Shown here piece by piece: positions 23,901 through 34,530 of a stretch of 64,000 nucleotides of DNA. Origin of the DNA: Chelydra serpentina (Eukaryota > Chordata > Testudines > Chelydridae); NCBI GenBank assembly GCA_037349315.1, contig JBAIAC010000026.1, positions 6,882,001-6,946,000 on the forward strand, read 5' to 3'. The translations under genes were made by a program, and so were the position numbers. Each line of letters opens with the position of its first letter. Position 1 is the first letter of the stretch. Below the pieces are notes generated by a model that saw only the letters and a list, made by a program, of their open reading frames with translations, did no database searches and was not told the DNA's origin.

Positions 23901-26900
23901 CCGTGGATTTTCCACTGGAGAAGTCATTTCCCACTCCCCTGGCTAAAAACTGCTCTGTAATATTGCTGGTGCAGAATGTCTGCTGTGTTCCGCCCCAGAG
24001 GTGGCTGCATTTCACTGGTGGGTGAGTGATCTCTTTACTACATGAACCAGGCCAAAATCCGGACTCCCTCATTTGACTATTAGCCCTTCCTGTGGCAAAA
24101 TGCCCACTGGGCACCAAGTGCCTGTGATGACAAAGGAAGCGTCTCCTAAGCATGGACTCCGGGATCTGGCCCATCATACAGCGCGTGGGATCCTTTGTGA
24201 TGCATGGGGCTAGAGAAGGGCAAGAGGACTGTGATCAGCAGCCTGGCCAGGCAGGGGGCTCAGCGGTGCGGGTATGAGCCCCAGGTTGGGGTCGGGGTGC
24301 TCCAGGGTGAACAGATTTGATAACAGGTGGCCCGTTGAGCCAGCAGACGAAGGTATAACAAGACCCAATGGGTGGAAGTTAACACTAGACAAATTCAGGC
24401 TTAAAGTGCCACGTTTTAACAGGGAGGGTAATTAACAACTCAGCCGGGGTCGTGGTGGGTTCTCCAGCTCTGGCAATTTTTAAATCAAGATAGGCTGGCT
24501 TTCTAAGAGATGCTCCAGATCAAACAGGGATGAATTCAGGGAGGTCCTGGATGATCCAGGCCAGATGGGATGATCACATTGGCCTTACAAGCTGGGACGT
24601 CCCTGCGGTGCATTTCTGCGGCAGCCACGCGGTATGATCATAGTGCAGGGCACGTGTTGTGTTCGGGGAGGGGGATCCCGTGGAACGGGGCCTTCCCCTG
24701 CTGGCTTGTGCTGGGGGAGCCGAGGGACGCTGTGGGGGCAGGGGCTGACGGGCGGCTCTTGGCTCCCTGCAGAGCTGGAGGCCGAGGAGTGGTACAAGAC
24801 CCTGTCCATCGAGTGCCTAGGCGCACGTCTCAACGACATCAGCCTGGGGGAGCCCGACCTCCTGGCTCCCGGGGTGCAGTGTGAGCAGACAGGTGAGAGC
24901 TGGCCGGGGAACACCCTGAGAGAGAGGGCTGCGCTCCCCCCTCCTTTAGGAGCACGAGGGGGCATTGGGAGGTTTGTCCCACCTTGGGGGTGGGGGTTGC
25001 GTGTGGAGGGTCCACACTGGGATGGGGGGCCTGGGCTCGTCCCCCCTTGGGGATGGGATGGGGAGCCTGGACTTGCCCCCCCTGGAGAGGGTGGGGGTGT
25101 AGGGAGGGGGCCTTCCTGGGTTTCAGCTGCCTGTCTCCCCCCGCAGATCGGTTCAACGTGTTCCTGCTGCCCTGCCCGAACCTGGACGTGTACGGGGAGT
25201 GTAAGCTGCAGATCACCCACGAAAATATCTACCTCTGGGACATGCACAACCCCCGGGTCAAGCTCATCTCCTGGCCCCTGTGCTCACTGCGCCGCTACGG
25301 GCGCGATGCCACCAGGTTCACCTTCGAGGCCGGCCGGTAGGACGCTTTCGGCACGCTCTGCCCGGCCCGCTGGGAGCGACGGTGCTGGGGCTATACTAGG
25401 GCAGTGCAGTCTGATTGCAGCTGAGGGGGGGAGGGGGGGCCAAGCTCTGACAGGCCGGGATCCTGGAGACAGCCCTATAGACACGCTGGGTGAATGAGTA
25501 ATAATTGCCCTTGTGGAAGTGAGGGCGGGTGAGAGACGGGAACCGGGCTAGGATTCCCTCACGCTGCTCTGCCGATGCACCTCGGTTCCAGCCGGCTGTT
25601 CTCCGCAATGGGAGGCAGAACAGTTTTTGCATTAGGGACTAGTGACCAGAAGGCTTGTCAATTACAGCTTGTGGCAGGATTTGAACCAGGGTCTCCAGAT
25701 GTCTGAGCGCGGTTGCCTGACCACCCACGTTCCTCCCCCTTGAAGGTTTGTGCCAGCTTCGTTTGCAAAATAGCTTGGATCAGCCAGGCCTGACTATATT
25801 AGGGACTCCAGATAATTACCTGCTAGAGAGGAAAGAAACATGAGCTTTCCTTTCATACTAGACCTTCCCATCCGCTGACTCACCACACTGGGCTTTTATA
25901 TAGAGAGAAAAACCCTCATCCTCTCCAGTCTGCCCTGCCCTCGAGCCTTTGAACTGGCGCCTGCAAGAAAAAAGCTGCTTACTTTTTTGGCAGTGATTCT
26001 TCAGGGAACATCCCTTCGGCTTTGTGAATAAGACACGGGCACCTCGCTTAGTCCCCAAGCGTGGGTGGATCCCAATTCCTTAGACTTGAGAGGGAACGGA
26101 TTATTTATTTGGAGACTTAATCCGGTGCCTGTCAGCTGTGGTATCGCGTCAGCCCAGAGCACGCAAGTGGCCTGCGGCTGAATGGAGTTTTGTGGGCCAG
26201 CTGGCAAAATTGGCTTGAGTGTTACACTGGGACTAGTTTAAAGAGGTGATCACCAGATCAGGATTTCTCTGGGTTTTAGAGATCATTGGTACCTGGGGAA
26301 CAAGAATCTCGCTGAGGGGCTGTGACTATGGGGAGGGCCAACCTGAGAAGCCAGACAGCAGAGGTCTCCAAACTGTGGGGTGCGCCTTCCTAGGGGGGTG
26401 CAGAGGAATGTTTGGGGGCGGGGGGGTGCAGCTGGGGGCTGGGCCAGCCCCCACGGGGGGCGGGGAGGGAGCGCCACCCAGCTCTACTGCCCCCGGCCCC
26501 ACGCCTGGGGTCCCACTCCCTGCCGCGGCTGCAGGCCCCAGCCTTGGCCCCTTTACCCCTGTTCGTGTCCTGCCCTCCCAGAGCCACATCCCCACTCCAG
26601 GGGAAGGGGGGAGGGGGACAAACGCGGGAGGGGGCGCGAGGTTAAAAAGTTTGGGGACCACTGCCATAAAGGGATCTGATCCTCCCATCTCTGAAAAACA
26701 GGCCCCTTAAAGGTGTCCCCAAATCACTAGCCACCGTTGGAAATGTAGATCGGGCTTCCACTAGTGCATCTATGAAATCAGACCCACCGTGTTTCCAGCC
26801 GGCCATGCCGAATCAGTATCGACTGGCCCAAGAGCCTGGCTTAGGACGGGGAAGCTGGTCTTGTGCATTCGAGGCCTGCTTCTGCTGGACTCAAGCGGCC

Positions 26901-27732
26901 CATCTTGAGGGCTAAACTTGATTGAGTAATGGGGGGAAATGACTGATCTAAACTTGGCTTTGATGTTCCTACATTGTGGTGCCACTCGTATCCCTCCTTG
27001 ATCCGCTCCCGGTGCCGTGTTCTGAGTGAGAGAGGCGTTAATACCAGGGTCTGACTCGCAGCCCCACCTGCAACTTTTGTCTAATGTGAAACTCGCCAAA
27101 AGCAACCTCGCCAGTCAAAGCAGATGGCTTATTACGGAGTAGTCGATAAGTAATTATGGGCACTGCTATTCCCAGGTGACGAGGGCCATAAAAACACTCA
27201 GACAACTGAGCATCTTAGTAGATTTTTATTAGAGCCAGTAAAAAACAGCAAAAGGAAAAAAAAAATCCTGCAAAAATTGTCAAGATTTAAAAAAAAAATT
27301 CTACCACTTCCGATTTGTGTGTATTTTTACCAAACTGGAACGGAAATCTGTTTGGCGATTTATTTATTTGTAAAGGTGGGGAAGGACTTAATGCCCTATT
27401 GAATTACTGGAGTGTAGTTTTATCATTGGAAACAGGGGGCCTATTGTTTCTCTCTCATGCCGTCGGTGTAGGAGGCGGAGGGATATCTGTTGGTGGCGGA
27501 GAGAGAGCGCTGTAAAAAGCTATCCTGCGGAACATTTTTTCAGACGCTGTAGAAAAGTGGTACCTTTGGGTCCCCAAAGCAAAACCTGTGCTGCTCCCAT
27601 AGGCCCAAGGCTGATGCATACAAAACGATCCCTTGCCAAGATGTATGCGCGTCGTTTTGTTAAACAAACCCTAGTGGGTGTTGCTTCTGGCGTAGTTGTT
27701 CAGCGATAATGCTGCAAAAGCCTAAATAACGT

Positions 27733-27763
<31 letters not shown>

Positions 27764-30700
27764 ATGCACATGCTGTGCAATCTGGGGGCATGTGTGCATA
27801 GCAGGCACGTGTGTGAGGTGTAGGAATAGTGTGTGTGTAAGGGGAGCACGTGAATGTGGCATGTCTTCTCTTAGTCAGTGTGGGCAGGGGCGGTGTGCCG
27901 TGGGAGAACCCCATACTCCGGGTGACACTGCGTTGACGTCCTCTCGCTCAGCAGGATGTGTGACGCAGGGGAAGGGCTCTACACCTTCCAGACCCAGGAA
28001 GGGGAGCAGATTTACCAGCGGGTGCACAGCGCCACCCTGGCCATCGCAGAACAGCACAAGAGAGTCCTGCTGGAGATGGAGAAGAACGTCAGGGTGAGTG
28101 CCTGGGCCAGGGCCCCTTCGGGAACCAGCTCCCCGAGCACAATAGCTTATGGGGGAGGAAATCAGGGCATGGGATGGGGAGTCATGTTAGCAGAGCCGTG
28201 GTTCAGGGGCAATATACAGATTTGTAGCCTTTCTAACACGGATGGTTTGGTATCACCAGCGGTACCTGAGCCCACAGTGACCTGTGCCAAGGGTTCGAGC
28301 TCCCGAATGACGACCGGGTGAGACTCACCTTGGGGAAGATCACTAGGATTGGAGATGCTCGGCACGCACGAGGAAGGGTGACCCCCGAGTAATACGCTGA
28401 CAAGAGTTTTATTAAGCAGATGTGCAAAGCCACAAACACTGAAACGCATCCAGAGATGAGAGAGAGAGCCTACGCTAGCCAGTGTTAATGATTTCATACT
28501 CTTCCTCACGGAAACACCGAGATGGGTGAGATGAACCGGCAGGGGGCCACCTCGTTCGGTGTTTGTGGATGTGCTTCTCTGCCCACTTCGATTAGGCAAC
28601 ACCTTTTATCCTGAGTTTCTTGTATGCCCACTACGCTCATGCATAGGCATGAGTTTCACCCCCTTTTCCTTATTTGCACTTCCCCGCCCCATGCATTTTA
28701 GGGTGCTCCATTTCTCATAGGCTACCCACTTAGATGTTAATGAGAAGAAGGGGAACTATGTCAGTGAGTTACCATAGCAACTTGAGGTTATTACTGTACA
28801 GAATTCCCTGAAATGTTACTCTCCGGCTTTTTGCCGTATTACCTGGTACACTGCGGCATGTTTTCCAGGACATCTCGTACTGTAATCTTACACTTCACAG
28901 CGTTAGCCCTGGCTCAGCTAGTTACGTCAGCCTGTTGCAGGCCTGAGGCGTCTATGGCCAAGCCACCTATCTTACAGACTTAACGCCTGTCGGCCTTGCA
29001 GCATAGCCATACCTTACTCATATACCTAATACACGCTCATCAGTCCTATACCCCGGTGCTGTGGTCCTACTTATTCTTTACCCCTTAAGCCTTCAAATCT
29101 AACCTAGCACCCCTACAGTAGTCAGTCAAGCATAGGATTATATATGTGATTAGCTGCAAATTCAGTGCAGAAAGCTCAGACCGTAAAGAAGGTGAGGGTC
29201 CCCCGTAACGTTACCTTACCTTGTTCGGGCTATGTAGATCAGTGGTTTTCAAACTTTGTTTCCTGGCAACCCAGTTGAAGAAAATTGTTGATGCCCACGA
29301 CCCAACGGAGCTGGGGATGAGGGGAGTGGGAGGGGCTCAGGGCTGGGGCAGAGGTTTGGGGTACAGGGGTGAGGGCTGCAGGGTGGGGCTGGGAATGAAG
29401 GGTTCAGGGTGTGGAAGGGGGCTCTGGGCTGGGGCAGGGAGTTCTGGTGCGGAAGGGGGTCAGGCCTCTGGGGTGAAGCTGGGGATGAGGGCTTTGGGGT
29501 GCACGAGGGGGCTCTGATTTTGGGGGGGCTCAGGGCTGGGGCAGGTGGTTGGGGTGCGGCAGGGCCTCTGAGCTGGGGGTGCAGGCTCTGGGGTGGGGCT
29601 GGGGATGAGGGGCTTGGGTGCAGGAAGGGGCTCCAGGTTTGGGGGGGCTCAAGGCTGGAGATTGGGGCATGGGCTTACCTTGGGCAGCTCCTGGTCAGCG
29701 GCGCAGCGGGGGTACTAAGGCAGGCTTCCTGCCTGGCCTGGCACCGCGCCCCAGAAGCGGCCAACAGCAGGTCCGGCTCCTAGGCGGAGGTGCGCGGCTC
29801 TCGCCGGTGCTCGGGGCAGGGGCAGAGCCCCGTGGTCCCCACACTTAGGAGCTGGACCTGCTGCTGGCCACTTCCAGGGCGCAGCGCGGTGTCAGAACAA
29901 GTAGGGACTAGCCTGCCTTAGCCGGGCAGCACCGCCGATGGGACTTGTAACGGCCCGGTCGGCGGTGCTGACCACAGCCGCAGTGACCCGCAATTTGAAA
30001 ACCACTGCTGTAGATCACCGCACATGATCAGTGCACCTAGTGATCACAAATACACGGGGGTGAGTTAATGTTATAGGCCCTGGTCCAGCAAAGCACCGAA
30101 GCACGAAGTCACTGGGCCTAAACCCAAGGCGGAACTTTTTTACTCGCGTGCGGCGATGGAGCGGGCACGAACACGTTTGTGTATATTTCATTTCTCAATA
30201 AGAAAAACAGTCCATCCCCCCACAATGAGATTGGTACAGTCCGGGGCTTTTTCCCTATGTGAGGGGACATCTCCATTCATAAAAACAGGCGGCTGTTTTG
30301 AAAGTCTAGCCAAAATGAGGGACCTGATTGGCTGACCAGGTTTAGCTGCTTTCGTGAAGCAGTTTGTGATGGGCCCTATGGAACTAACCCTTGCCTTAGG
30401 GGAGCCTCGCTCTGCATTTTTAATCAGATGCCTTTCAGGTCTCTCGCTGCTTGTTCTTGGAATACAGTTGCCCCCGTCCTTTGTAAATATAACCTCCTTT
30501 GAACCTCGTCAGCCGTTACAGCGCAAGTAACCGAGTCTCTGATTAGTCCATCTGCAAACTCTTCAAATCCCTATGGCTTAGTTTCGTTGCACAGGTCTGT
30601 ACCAGGAAGGTCACTGCACTCCTTGTAAGGACAAGGCGCCTTTCCCAAGGGAAGCTGCGTCACTTTGTCTAGCCATTTGCAGTCCCCTTTGTGCTCCCAC

Positions 30701-31981
30701 TGGGCCGTATTATAGCTCTCCAGTGCGTCTGGGCCTGCCCCATGGAGCAGCCTGGAGGATTTCACCCTTTCTCTGCAATGCCCCTTGTTCCCAGGAGAAT
30801 CTGGGAGTGCTGCAGCTCCCGTTCCAATTCTCTGCCATGCTGAGGAATCCAACGGGCTTTGTGTGCTCCGTTGTTTTGCCCAAGGTTTCTGATCCCAAGT
30901 GATAAAGGTGACACGTGGAGAAATTGATCACCCGACACACTTGCGGATTACAAAAGACGATGCCCCACCACGCGACAGAATTCAGAATCCGCTGACTCCA
31001 GTGGCTGCTGTCACAGGGTTCTCAGGCCAGACAATAATTGTATTTAACTCGGTGGAGCTGAAAGCGACTGGCTTTTCCTGGCTGATGTTTAATATAGTTC
31101 CCACCACCTTGTGTCTCTGCTCCAGCTGCTGAACAAGGGCACAGAACACTACTCTTATCCCTGCACACCCACCACCATGCTGCCCCGGAGCGCCTATTGG
31201 CACCACATCACCGGATCGCAGAACATCGCCGAGTCCTCCAGCTATGCCGGTGAGTGTCTCCAGCATTGCTCCTGTGTGCCGTGGGATCATCCATCCCATA
31301 ACTGCCTCTCCTGGAGGGGCTGTTTCGCTGCTCCATAAGCTCTGTATATGGCTGGTGAAACTTTCTGTGCTTCCCATCCCAGCTTCTCCTCCCTGAAGAC
31401 ACTGCAGGGGGAATGCGGTCAGAGCACGGCAGTCACTCAAAGCCCAGATTCTCCCAGTGGGCTGCTGTGCAGGAGCTTCCTGCTACTCCAGTCCCAGCCC
31501 CTTCCAGCAGGAGGCGGTGTAGAGATGACTGCAGGAGCACTGGCTGTGCAGCAGCTCCCCAATAGTCTAGTCCCAGCCTCTCCCAGCAGGAGGCACTGAA
31601 GGACACGATTGAGGTTCCTTTACTCCACCAGACTCGGGCCGAGGGATGTGCTGGCCGCCCTTCCCGCAGCCCCCATTGGCCTGGAGCGGCGAATCGCGGC
31701 CAGTGGGAGCCGCCATCGGCCGAACCTGCGGACGCGGCAGGTCAGCAAACAGGCCCAACCCCCCAGGGGCTCCTGACAGGCCGCGTGCCAAAGGTTTCCG
31801 AGCCCTGCAATACTATGACCACAAAACAGTACAAAATTCTGCTCTGTCCGCAGGTGAAGTGTACTCTGGGGCCCAGGCCAGCTCGGACACAGACCTCCTG
31901 AACAGGTTCATCTTACTGAAGCCAAAGCCTGCAAAAAGCAGCAAGAGCGACAGCAAAGAGTCCAAGTCTGCTTCTCAGTGA
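2929..31981 (+). CDS. DOK4: DOK4, docking protein 4 (eight coding exons, complete)
   Basis: Joined exons 2929-2994, 21357-21464, 22103-22217, 24773-24892, 25147-25336, 27955-28093, 31126-31249 and 31854-31981 give 990 nt, or 329 aa plus stop; the human protein is about 326 aa. All junctions are GT/AG and phases agree. The protein starts [20 protein letters not shown]. An N-terminal PH domain covers about residues 7-112 and an IRS-type PTB domain about 135-236 (the stretch [20 protein letters not shown] opens it). A Ser/Lys-rich tail follows. DOK4 is a cytoplasmic, membrane-recruited adaptor: the PTB domain binds phosphotyrosine on receptors such as RET and TIE2, and the PH domain contacts phosphoinositides. 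Family roles are known from mammals; identity here rests on near-complete residue agreement as I recall the family. It faces POLR2C tail to tail, as in human. DOK5 is the nearest alternative but fits the tail and the neighbours less well. Confidence 0.97.
8671..8840 (+). mobile_element. tRNA-derived SINE with CR1-like tail
   Basis: A pol III A box (TAGCTCAGTGG) and B box (GGTTGTGAGTTCAATCC) in a tRNA-like head are followed by a body ending GACTAGATGACCTCCTAAGG, which resembles CR1 3' ends. This is the SINE type typical of turtles. Its tail has expanded into the adjoining CTATG microsatellite. Confidence 0.88.
8836..8870 (+). repeat. (CTATG)n microsatellite at SINE tail
   Basis: Six to seven perfect CTATG copies directly after the SINE, derived from its ATTCTATGAT-like tail. 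Confidence 0.9.
9262..11650 (+). repeat. Minisatellite 1, 47-bp unit, about 51 copies (DOK4 intron 1)
   Basis: Continuous tandem array of a 47-bp unit with core GGCCTGGCTCCGGCGGGGCA followed by CTGCTGGGGGGAAGCTC. G exceeds C on the + strand, the DOK4 RNA-like strand. Runs of four to six G recur in each unit. Because 47 is not a multiple of 3, the unit rotates through all frames and leaves long open frames (up to 484 codons) that are artefacts. A block of 14 units is duplicated with one extra unit. Confidence 0.95.
12470..12550 (-). mobile_element. MIR-like SINE fragment
   Basis: Reverse-orientation motif CAGGGAAACTGAGGCACGG, the complement of the MIR core. Confidence 0.5.
12890..12990 (+). 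mobile_element. MIR-like SINE fragment
   Basis: Contains TGCCTCAGTTTCCCC and the nearby GACTCCTGGGTTC, hallmarks of the MIR core. Confidence 0.55.
13655..13790 (+). mobile_element. MIR-like SINE fragment
   Basis: Contains TGTGCCTCAATTTCCC followed by TCTGTAAAATGGGGATG, the diagnostic 3' part of MIR. Confidence 0.7.
14567..16660 (+). repeat. Minisatellite 2, about 48-bp unit, about 43 copies (DOK4 intron 1)
   Basis: Tandem array with core GGTGACGGGCCGGGGTGTAA then GTCGGGAGTCACTCCGT and GGGGCCGGGC. Each unit has five runs of three or four G on the DOK4 RNA-like strand. The first copies (14567-14760) differ most and still carry GTTACACACCAGGGTGCAAA, close to an old interspersed repeat. A block of six units (290 bp) is duplicated, with the markers ACACCGTGGG at 14771 and 15061 and CGGTAGGGGC at 14871 and 15161. 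Confidence 0.95.
16661..18980 (+). other. DOK4 intron 1, single-copy-like part
   Basis: No exon supported. A reverse MIR-like fragment lies at about 18535-18740 (motif GATGGGGCAACTGAGGC). Confidence 0.45.
18981..19448. mobile_element. hAT-like nonautonomous DNA transposon
   Basis: Terminal inverted repeats TTAGGGCTTATCAAATTCAC and its imperfect complement GTGAATTTGGTAGGGCCCTA bound a 468-bp element with internal CCGTGAAATCT repeats. No transposase is encoded. Confidence 0.75.
19462..20535. mobile_element. hAT-like nonautonomous DNA transposon with internal array
   Basis: The ends CAGTGTTTCTCAAACTGGGG and GTTTGAGACCCGCTG are inverted repeats. Flanking 8-bp duplications GTCTACAG (19454-19461) and GTCTCCAG (20536-20543) match at 7 of 8. 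The interior at 19900-20330 is a loose tandem array of about 30-35 bp units built on CACCCAAACTCCCTCCCAGA. It lies 13 bases from the preceding element. Confidence 0.82.
20544..21356 (+). other. DOK4 intron 1, 3' end
   Basis: No exon before 21357. Holds G and C homopolymer runs at about 20838-20880. Confidence 0.45.
21357..21464 (+). CDS. DOK4: DOK4 coding exon 2 (residues 23-58)
   Basis: Follows the acceptor CTCTGGCAG and encodes 36 residues from [11 protein letters not shown] to RGCPK, a PH-domain core. The donor is GTTGGC, weaker than its neighbours. Phase 0 at both ends. Confidence 0.95.
22103..22217 (+). CDS. DOK4: DOK4 coding exon 3 (residues 59-96)
   Basis: Follows CCCTCTGCAG and encodes 38 residues from VTEISNVKC to FTCDS plus the first base of a split Glu codon. 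This is the rest of the PH beta-sheet. The donor is GTAGGA. Confidence 0.95.
22218..24772 (+). other. DOK4 intron 3
   Basis: No exon supported. A CR1-type fragment occupies about 24340-24600. Confidence 0.5.
24340..24600 (+). mobile_element. CR1/L2-type LINE 3' fragment
   Basis: A noncoding 3' region of the TTAACACTAGACAAATTCAGG...GGATGATCCAGG kind, truncated, resembling chicken-repeat-type LINE tails. Confidence 0.55.
24773..24892 (+). CDS. DOK4: DOK4 coding exon 4 (residues 97-136)
   Basis: Encodes ELEAEEWYK, the PH C-terminal helix with its conserved Trp, and the linker to VQCEQT. The final base begins the split Asp codon. The donor is GTGAGA. Confidence 0.95.
25147..25336 (+). CDS. DOK4: DOK4 coding exon 5 (residues 137-199)
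   Basis: First half of the PTB domain, from DRFNVFLL to RFTFEAG. It holds the basic segment CSLRRYGRD, where the family binds phosphotyrosine. The donor is GTAGGA and the last Arg codon is split. Confidence 0.95.
26359..26663. mobile_element. hAT-like short element
   Basis: Inverted ends CAGAGGTCTCCAAACTGTGG and AAGTTTGGGGACCACTG. The flanking octamers CCAGACAG and CCATAAAG match at only 6 of 8. 305 bp, noncoding. Confidence 0.7.
27733..27758 (+). repeat. (TG)n microsatellite
   Basis: Thirteen perfect TG dinucleotides about 200 bases before DOK4 coding exon 6. Confidence 0.95.
27955..28093 (+). CDS. DOK4: DOK4 coding exon 6 (residues 200-246)
   Basis: Second half of the PTB domain, from [14 protein letters not shown] to LLEMEKNVR, including its long C-terminal helix. 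The acceptor is CTCAGCAG and the donor GTGAGT. Confidence 0.95.
28094..31125 (+). other. DOK4 intron 6
   Basis: No exon supported. It contains the hAT-like element at 29240-30007. The AT-richer part at about 28380-29220 looks repeat-like but I cannot assign it. Confidence 0.45.
29240..30007. mobile_element. hAT-like nonautonomous DNA transposon with internal array
   Basis: Inverted ends CAGTGGTTTTCAAACTTTG and CAATTTGAAAACCACTG. Flanking octamers ATGTAGAT (29232-29239) and CTGTAGAT (30008-30015) match at 7 of 8. The interior at 29300-29680 repeats a loose GGGCTCTGGGCTGGGGCAGG motif. Confidence 0.85.
31126..31249 (+). CDS. DOK4: DOK4 coding exon 7 (residues 247-287)
   Basis: Encodes the segment after the PTB domain, [15 protein letters not shown] to SYAG. 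It has several Tyr residues, which in this family are candidate kinase substrates. The acceptor is TGCTCCAG and the donor GTGAGT. Confidence 0.95.
31250..31853 (+). other. DOK4 intron 7
   Basis: No exon or clear repeat seen between coding exons 7 and 8. Confidence 0.5.
31854..31981 (+). CDS. DOK4: DOK4 coding exon 8 (residues 288-329, stop)
   Basis: Encodes [15 protein letters not shown], then [11 protein letters not shown], then a Ser/Lys-rich tail ending SASQ and TGA at 31979-31981. The tail looks more lysine-rich than I recall in mammals. Confidence 0.94.
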
Positions 31982-34530
31982 CCGTGCTCTGAGTGGAGAG
32001 ATTGCTCCCCCGCCCAGGGGCCAGGCCATGCTGGAGAAAGGGGGCGTTAAGTGCAGGAGACATTTGTTTTCCAGCGCCCCCCTCCCCTCCTTTCCTGAGG
32101 GTGCTGAAGTTCTGGGAACCCTCCCCTCTATTGGAGAAGTTATCAGAGCTCCTGCCTGCAGGGGGAGAGAGAGAGACTGAGTCCTCTGTGCTGGGACGAG
32201 GGCTGGAGATGGTCCTAGGTGGTCTGGAACTCTAGCCCTGGCCCTGCCGTTCTACCAGACTCAGCATGAGGAGTTAACGCTAGGAAAGACGTTGTCTAGC
32301 TCTATGTTGTTAAACAATTTTAAATATCTATTGCTTATACATATTCGATATTAAGAGACTTTCCTTCTCACACGAATGCAAGTTTCTGAGACACTTGGAA
32401 GATGAGACACCAGAGATTTTTAATTCTTGGGCGGGTGGATCTTTCTTTTTTCCTTAGGGTGGCATCGGGAGGGAAACTCAGCCCCAGGCGGAGCAGACGC
32501 CCCACTGCCTCTGCTGGGAAGGGAAATTCCCCACGATCCCCTCAGCAAGGCTCAGAGCAGAAGGACTGCGTTTTCTCGAGTGGCCGACGGGCTGCGGTTA
32601 TTGTTGGCAGCCGGTGGGAACAATGAAGTGTTACTCAAAGCGGAGCAACTGAAGTGAACGTTTTGGAGAGGCTGCTGCCAATCCGGCCTGTTCCTTTAGG
32701 GCCAGAGGTGCACCGGAGAGTCCCATAGGTTGCCCAGGCTGCGAACGGATGCTCCCTCTTGAATCCAGTAGCGCTTTCCCTTGGAGAGGGAGTCCTGGGG
32801 ACTCGCAAGTCTATGCTCATTTTGCACTTCTCGAAGACACTAGAACACACCGTGGAACTTTGACATCTCAGGAGAAACTGGTTTTCTTTCCGAACTGTGA
32901 CTTCTGCACAAACTCCCCCAGCTTCCGGAGGGCGGCGTTCTCGGTGGGCTGGGGACCGGCGGCGTGGGGTTTCACTCCATTAGCTGCGTGGCCTCGGTTC
33001 AGATTCTAGCAGCTAAGCGGCTGCAGCATGGATTTCCCTTCCACACCCAGCCCTTCTCTCGAGCTAGCCAAAGGACAGCAGTTTAGTCACCAGGGAGGGG
33101 GGATATACAGGACTGCCTCGGTTTAGCACAGACTGGCAGGGCTACACCCCTCCCACCCTTAATACACAGCCACTAAATACTTTGTTGCCTCTAAGCTACG
33201 GTAGCAACCTGCCCAAGCTCCCTGTTTGGCAGAGCCAGCCTTGCTGGGCTGCGTCCGTGTTGAGAAGTTCCCTTTCTTTTACCTCCAAGGGTCGGCCCAT
33301 GGCCCCCGTTGCCCTGGGGGCGCTCTTGCAGTGAAGCTGCAATCCCATTGACAGGAGGCTAGCCAGAGACAATCAATTGGTCACATGACCTCCTCCCTGC
33401 TTCCTCCTTGTGAGGGACATTGTGCTTCTAGCTGATGGTGGGGGACCCAGGTTTCATTTCCACCAGATGCCCTGCAGTCTCAAGGAGCCAATGCTGGCAG
33501 AGGGCTGGTGTGCATCCCAAGGCCCATTTCAATCTTCCTTGTAGCTCCTCCCTCCCTCCCTGGTGCCAGTGGGTCACTTCCTGAGAATAATTAGTGAACC
33601 CCTGGGCAGGTGGAAGTTGGTTTTAATATGCTGAAATCCAATCAAAGCAATTGATTTTCTAGTTCTGCTATTTATTGACTACCTTTCAGAAGGGCTATCT
33701 TTTTATTGCAGTACCAACGTTGGGGTTGCCTCGCTTGGGTTGGTTTGTTTGTTTTTAAAGCGTAAGGTACTGTCTCTTGGGGATGGGGAGACCCTGTGGA
33801 CGATCACCTGTAAATACTCTTTGTTTTCTGGTTCTGTGTGTAGATGATGTGTAAGACAACGAAGACCTTTCAAACAGATCTGCTGGAAAAGTCTTGGCAC
33901 ACAAGACCAGCGACTGTCCAAACTGCCCTGTTGCAAGCCCCACTAAATTCAGTGCCCTTTCCCCACGACGCTTGTCTGGAGTGACAGGAACCAGCCAGGT
34001 TTCAAGTCTGAACCACATACTCTGTGGTACAGTGGCTCAGATGAGCTTAATGGGTGTACGTCCTCACAGATGAGGTGTAACCTGCTATCATTTCTCAGTT
34101 TAAACGCCTGTCTGGGTGCCCTGGCTATTAGCTCTCCTTTTAGGCACTAGGGTAAAATGCTTTTGTTCAGGCTCCAGGAGCAGACTAACTCAACTGTGGT
34201 TCTGATGAAAGCACACCGAGGTGCCCCAGCTGAGTCTCTGGCCCCGTGCCTTTAAAACATCGCTGCAGAGACACGGTCACCTTCGAAAAGTGTTTGTAAG
34301 GCTACAGCCCAAGTGCTGGGCTACCCCACCATGACAGGCCCTGCCCTGAGGCGTGGCGCTGCTAAATGCTGGGACGGGTGAAAGCGCTAGCAGAAACCAG
34401 GCTGCCTCAGGAATTTGATGCACAGATGCGTTAAGCCAGGCAAGATGGGACATAGCAGTTATTGCCAAAAATGTTGTGTTTTTTTTAAAGGAACTGCTCA
34501 ATCAATAAACAAACTTTACTCACCCTTCCC
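31982..34530 (+). other. DOK4: DOK4 3' UTR
   Basis: No coding signal. The first canonical AATAAA after the stop that I see is at 34504, which would give a 3' UTR of about 2.5 kb. The cleavage point is inferred. Confidence 0.6.
34504..34509 (+). terminator. DOK4: Probable DOK4 poly(A) signal AATAAA
   Basis: A canonical hexamer on the DOK4 strand, 2.5 kb past the stop, with no earlier canonical hexamer noticed. Confidence 0.55.

Larger units (their letters stand above)
25337..27954 (+). other. DOK4 intron 5
   Basis: No exon supported. It contains one hAT-like element (26359-26663) and a TG microsatellite (27733-27758). Confidence 0.5.
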
